Positions 61,001 through 64,000 of a stretch of 64,000 bases of DNA are shown one piece after another; position 1 is the stretch's first letter, and every line of letters begins with the position of its first letter. Origin of the DNA: Sialis fuliginosa (taxonomy: Eukaryota; Arthropoda; Insecta; Megaloptera; Sialidae); assembly GCA_961205875.1 (NCBI GenBank), contig OY540811.1:35309340-35373339 (forward strand). The letters are read 5' to 3'. The notes under the pieces are model-generated. The model was not told the DNA's origin. It saw only the letters and a program-made list of their open reading frames with translations, and made no database searches. A program made the position numbers and the translations under genes.

Positions 61001-62054
61001 ATGAATCTTTAGGAAGAGAATTATCAAGCGCTGAGCACATGAGAGTTTTATCTGATTTTAAAAACTGCGTGAACGTGATTCGAGGAAATGTGTCATTTAT
61101 TGTATGTTGTAAATTATCATACATTTATTTTTTATTTATAATAAAGTACCCCGCAGAATCTTTATGAGAAACCGGTCTCTGTCAAACTTTGAAACGTTGG
61201 ATTCTGATAGTCCTTGATGAGCAGATCTAAGTTCTAAAAACTCATGATTTGAAGATATAGCAATCTGAAGTTGGGAATCTTGCTTGTCTTTAATTTACAA
61301 TAAAAGTTTTTGTAGAACATTTATTTTCGCACAACTGTTTGTATGTGTTCCCAAAGAGTTATACCGGGTGTTCCAGACCTCCCGTCCACTATGTTTTACG
61401 CCCGAACTATTGAAGATAGAGTTTTATGATAAAAAATTTACTGTTTATAAATATATCGACCCTAAAGAATTTCAGGAAAATATTTTCAACCCCCTAAAAC
61501 CCTCCCTTGGGGGGTAGTTTGAGGGGTACATATTCGTTTCTCAGCAAAATCAAATGGAACGGTGTATCCAAAAGTACATAATTTTAAAGATCATAAAAAA
61601 GTAAGAAATTTTGTAAAAATTTAGAAAATAATAATATGTCGATTTGTTCCCATATTTAAGAGTTTTACTAAAAGTGCTCTAGTTTCGTTAATTATAATTG
61701 AAATTTTATTTAATTTTTTTTTTGGAAAGTAGAAATAATGATCTTTCTAATGATGTATGATTATTTGAGATTTGGATAATTTAAAGTGTCATACGCGACA
61801 TATCAAAAATGCAAAACTTTAATCGGGGATAATTCAAAAAAATTTAATGGAAACACCCGGTATAATCAATTGGCACCACAAAAAAGTCAATTTTTCAATT
61901 CTTTGGCAGATGGTAGCTCTAAAATCTTAATGTTACATTAAACATTCCTACGATCTTATTATTTCAGAGATTAGATGGATCAGATCCTCTTTCAGAAAGA
62001 CCGGAATGGTTATATGTTGAAACAGTCAATAACTCAAGAATAGATATATCACAG
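55098..62054 (+). CDS. PNLDC1: PNLDC1/PARN-family poly(A)-specific 3' exonuclease (Trimmer-like), 3' part beyond the window
   Basis: Exons 55098..55228, 57036..57270, 57328..57621, 60496..61101 and 61968..62054 join in phase through GT-AG introns and give 451 residues; the last donor at 62055 is open and no later exon was found before 64000. The CAF1/PARN nuclease fold is complete in its active site: D29 and E31 (AIDCEFSG), D274 (VGHNLFLDLL), H364 and D369 (FHNAGFDSY), that is DEDDh. Other family blocks are FDTQEERY, FPRSVGSIDSKF, QASSFQFL and EGLPYLNRQQE. PARN's R3H and RRM domains are not seen, and FPRSVGSIDSKF and NCVNVIRGNVSFI fit PNLDC1 better than PARN. PNLDC1 (Trimmer in silkworm) trims piRNA 3' ends and is anchored in mitochondria by a C-terminal membrane segment, which would lie in the missing part. 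The start is 250 bp after the TRAPPC11 stop on the same strand. Intron 2 is 57 bp; introns 1, 3 and 4 hold transposons. PARN is the alternative. Confidence 0.85.
55798..56527. mobile_element. hAT-like element in PNLDC1 intron 1
   Basis: Ends TGGGTTGCCAGAAGC and TTCTGGCAACCCTA with a perfect 8-bp duplication ATTAAGCT (55790-55797, 56528-56535). The purine-rich AAAAAGAGAAC pieces near the ends are inverted copies. No ORF. Confidence 0.85.
56640..56865. repeat. GGGTTCCG family, end fragment
   Basis: Carries GACAGACGGACGGATGGACA and ends CACGGAACACTAAAA, the inverse of the family's usual start. Confidence 0.6.
57650..58600. repeat. Repeat fragments in PNLDC1 intron 3
   Basis: 58030-58590 repeats the 11340-11510, 12380-12480 and 14520-14715 pieces in one continuous block without the 12500-14520 palindrome, and ends ACTGGACCATCCTGTATA. 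57650-58030 contains poly-C and poly-T runs only. Confidence 0.7.
58612..59290 (-). pseudogene. Decayed copy of a repeat-borne arthropod protein (EHG..RFHQDI family)
   Basis: On the minus strand, inside PNLDC1 intron 3. It begins with MSRKCKNDPDKFCYICG (a CxxC knuckle) at 59290, continues with a QRRNFTPLV segment and ends with HSHLDFFPKNLGAVSDEHG, RFHQDISI and SMLADYSWALKRD. I recognise these blocks as a protein found in very many copies in arthropod genomes and usually annotated as uncharacterised; I do not know its function. The copy is dead: there is a frameshift after the N-terminal block, further in-frame stops, a missing middle section and a TAG at about 58682 where a tryptophan is expected. 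The 81-codon open stretch 58682-58927 is its longest intact piece. Confidence 0.7.
59632..60295. repeat. Inverted-repeat element in PNLDC1 intron 3
   Basis: GGCGTAACTTTAGTATCCGA at the left and its complement at the right (60275-60295), with arms over AATACATTATTTGGATGTGC and GCGCGCATATGATTTATGTT. The 69-codon open frame at 59678 is arm sequence. Confidence 0.82.
61364..61860. mobile_element. Second copy of the CCGGGTGTTCC element, right arm lost
   Basis: Starts like 14724 (CCGGGTGTTCCAGACC, then the ACTATTGAAGATAGAG block) and ends GAAACACCCGG, with TA at both sides. It follows the left arm of the 14724 element for about 480 bp, then jumps to the terminal bases. It lies in PNLDC1 intron 4. 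Confidence 0.85.
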
Positions 62055-62286
62055 GTAAATAAACATTTATAACAATGATAATTAGCTATGGTATGCATAT
62101 CATTAACCATTTAATTAGGCCCGTAAGCGAGGCGGTTTCTCCGAGAGCTGTGTGGCAAGGGACGCTGGCAAAATTCTGTCTTCAGTTTTTGGGGTATATT
62201 ATTTCAGACCAAAATGATGATTTGGTATAAATAGAGTAATGAGAAAGAGTTTAACTGAGATTATCCCGCTCGAGATTAGAGCCAGG

Positions 62287-63068
62287 CAGGGCCGTAGCTA
62301 GAGGCTCTGGGGCTCCGGGGCAGCAAGTGATCGATGGGCCCCTTATAAAAATAATTTAAACGATTTTCATGTATGTTAGTTTTTTAATATAAATGTGAAG
62401 ACTTTCAAATTTTAATTATTAATAATTTTTTTTGAAAAAACAAATAATATTTCTCATATCGAGCTGCATAAAACTTGATTGATAGTGGAGTCATATTAGC
62501 GAAATTTTTTGCACCTTGTTGAAAAAATGACCATTTTTACGGTTTTTCATGTACGTTTTTTTTTTAAAATATCTTCAATTCTATTTAGCAAAAATAAAAA
62601 GTGTATTTTCTTCGTTATTAATTTCCCTATAAAACTAAATAAAAATTTTATTACATAACCTAAAAAAAAACATTAGTGCTTTTTTTGCAACGACCAATAA
62701 TATAGTAAATCGATTTTAATAAAATTTTGGGAAAAGATTATAAATATGTAAGTGACAAGTTTAAATTAAAACGACTAAAAAACACAATTACAAATAAAAA
62801 TTGACTCGTTGATTCTTGTGGGCAACAAATGGTAGAGGGACATTTTTTTGTAGATTTTGTTATGTACTATGCGATGGCGCTAAAGATAATTCTATAAATG
62901 TTTTAAAAATTTAATTTTTGGGTTTTTGTTTTTGAAAAATTTTCTGTGTTGAATCAAAATGAGATAACTCAAAACTTTTGTATATCTGATTTCGTAAAAA
63001 AAAAAATACCTTTCTATGCTGGGGTCCGGGACACCGTGACGGCTGCCCCGGTGGTAGGTACGGCCCTG
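62287..63068. mobile_element. hAT-like element (CAGGGCCGTAGCTAG) in PNLDC1 intron 5
   Basis: Ends CAGGGCCGTAGCTAGAGG and GGTAGGTACGGCCCTG; the flanks (GAGCCAGG/AAGCCAGT) keep six matching bases of a presumed 8-bp duplication. Same family as 30832-31927. Confidence 0.85.
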
Positions 63069-63530
63069 AAGCCAGTGCCAAAAATTGTGTGGATAATTTT
63101 TGGAGGGCTTAAATTGTAACTTGAAGGCACAGCTTTCAAATATCGATTATGATTCATTATAGAAGGGTCAAAATTTATGCTGAAATGTTTAAAATTTTGT
63201 ACAGTATATTTTTGAGTAATAAAAAACGTACTTTTACTTAGATGTTTGTAAAGGGATCGAAACTTTGGAGAGTTTTTTTTCGAAAATTGTTAGGGCGTTT
63301 TTCCACACAACAGCAAAACCGATGTCGGTGCCGGTTACAATATAATCAAATCAGAGTTTTTCCACGTAGACCGGCCCGGCTAATTTGCCGGTGACTACAC
63401 CGGCACCGTTAAATACTGCCGGCGTTGAACTCGACAATCGGATGCCGGGCCAAATATATACTTTCATTATGGTATTTTGATGCTTAATATTTTGTTTTTC
63501 GACCAGGGAATAAAAAATATCGGTACTCAT

Positions 63531-63951
63531 CAGGCCCGGATTTAGAAATTTGCCGCCCCTAGGCAGTTGCGAAAATTGCCCCCCCCCCTCGAAACTAACA
63601 GTTTAAGTCATAGATTTCAAAATATAAAACTCAGGATCTTTTTTTTTGGTTGCGTCAGTTTCAAATTTTATAAATTAAATTTTTATAAAGTTACATTAGG
63701 AAACATAAAAACTGAAGACCTTTTTTTTTTTAGTCATACTTGAGTTACATGTATAGAGAAATTATTGCTTATGGGTTGAAATTTTTACGTCTCGATTTTC
63801 GAATGGCAAACTCATCGATAATGGAATCAAAATCAAATTCAATTCCCACGAATATAACAAGTTTTCAAAGTCTCCACCAAAATTTTCCGCCCTTCAATTC
63901 TTGCCACCCTAGGCAGCTGCCTACTCTGCCTGCATGGTAAATTCGGGCCTG
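63531..63951. mobile_element. hAT-like element (CAGGCCCGGATTTA)
   Basis: Ends CAGGCCCGGATTTAGAAA and TAAATTCGGGCCTG with a perfect 8-bp duplication GTACTCAT (63523-63530, 63952-63959). The surrounding sequence from about 63294 (GGGCGTTTTTCCACACAACA, GCCGGTG motifs) looks like an older element running off the window. The 66-codon frame at 63740 is element sequence. Confidence 0.9.
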
Positions 63952-64000
63952 GTACTCATTGGCAAATTTGGTGTCATCTGCTCAAAGTTTCGCGAATAGA

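Noticed and set aside
62143-62240. Possible sixth exon of PNLDC1 after the TTATTTCAG at about 62207
   Set aside because: The phase required by exon 5 meets a stop after eight codons and the residues do not fit the family.
1-64000. tRNA, rRNA or bacterial-type operons
   Set aside because: No cloverleaf with conserved A and B boxes, no rRNA core sequence and no closely packed intronless gene series were seen on either strand by eye.

Overview
The window is nuclear DNA of an arthropod, most likely an insect. The genes have many GT-AG introns and the DNA is AT-rich. It is dominated by DNA transposons, many of the kinds common in insects: hAT-like elements with 8-bp target duplications, Tc1/mariner elements with TA, and TTAA elements. 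I cannot fix the order or species. Four conserved protein genes can be reconstructed by joining exons in phase. The remainder is transposon sequence, much of it long inverted repeats nested in one another.

Layout. From about 5.7 to 28.0 kb on the minus strand lies a C1GALT1C1 (Cosmc)-like gene of four exons; its first intron is 16.4 kb and full of palindromic elements. From 28.0 to 32.1 kb is a divergent intergenic region into which at least five hAT-like elements have inserted; removing the outermost two leaves only about 0.78 kb between the two start codons. From 32.1 to 54.8 kb on the plus strand is a complete 16-exon TRAPPC11 (about 1145 residues). Its intron 14 holds an antisense, intronless CNTD1-like cyclin gene, and its intron 10 holds a decayed mariner ending 24 bp before exon 11. 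From 55.1 kb on the plus strand is a PNLDC1/PARN-family 3' exonuclease with a complete DEDDh catalytic set. Five exons (451 residues) are visible and the C-terminal part lies beyond the window. Its introns carry a hAT-like element, a decayed pseudogene of a repeat-borne arthropod protein and foldback elements. The segment from 1 to 5.2 kb and the last 2 kb contain only repeats that I can recognise.

The genes do not form a pathway. C1GALT1C1 acts in mucin-type O-glycosylation in the ER/Golgi, TRAPPC11 in ER-Golgi trafficking, CNTD1 in meiotic crossover control and PNLDC1 in piRNA 3' trimming. The short introns (55-61 bp) are free of transposons and the long ones are built from them. No RNA gene, CRISPR array or bacterial-type operon was seen.
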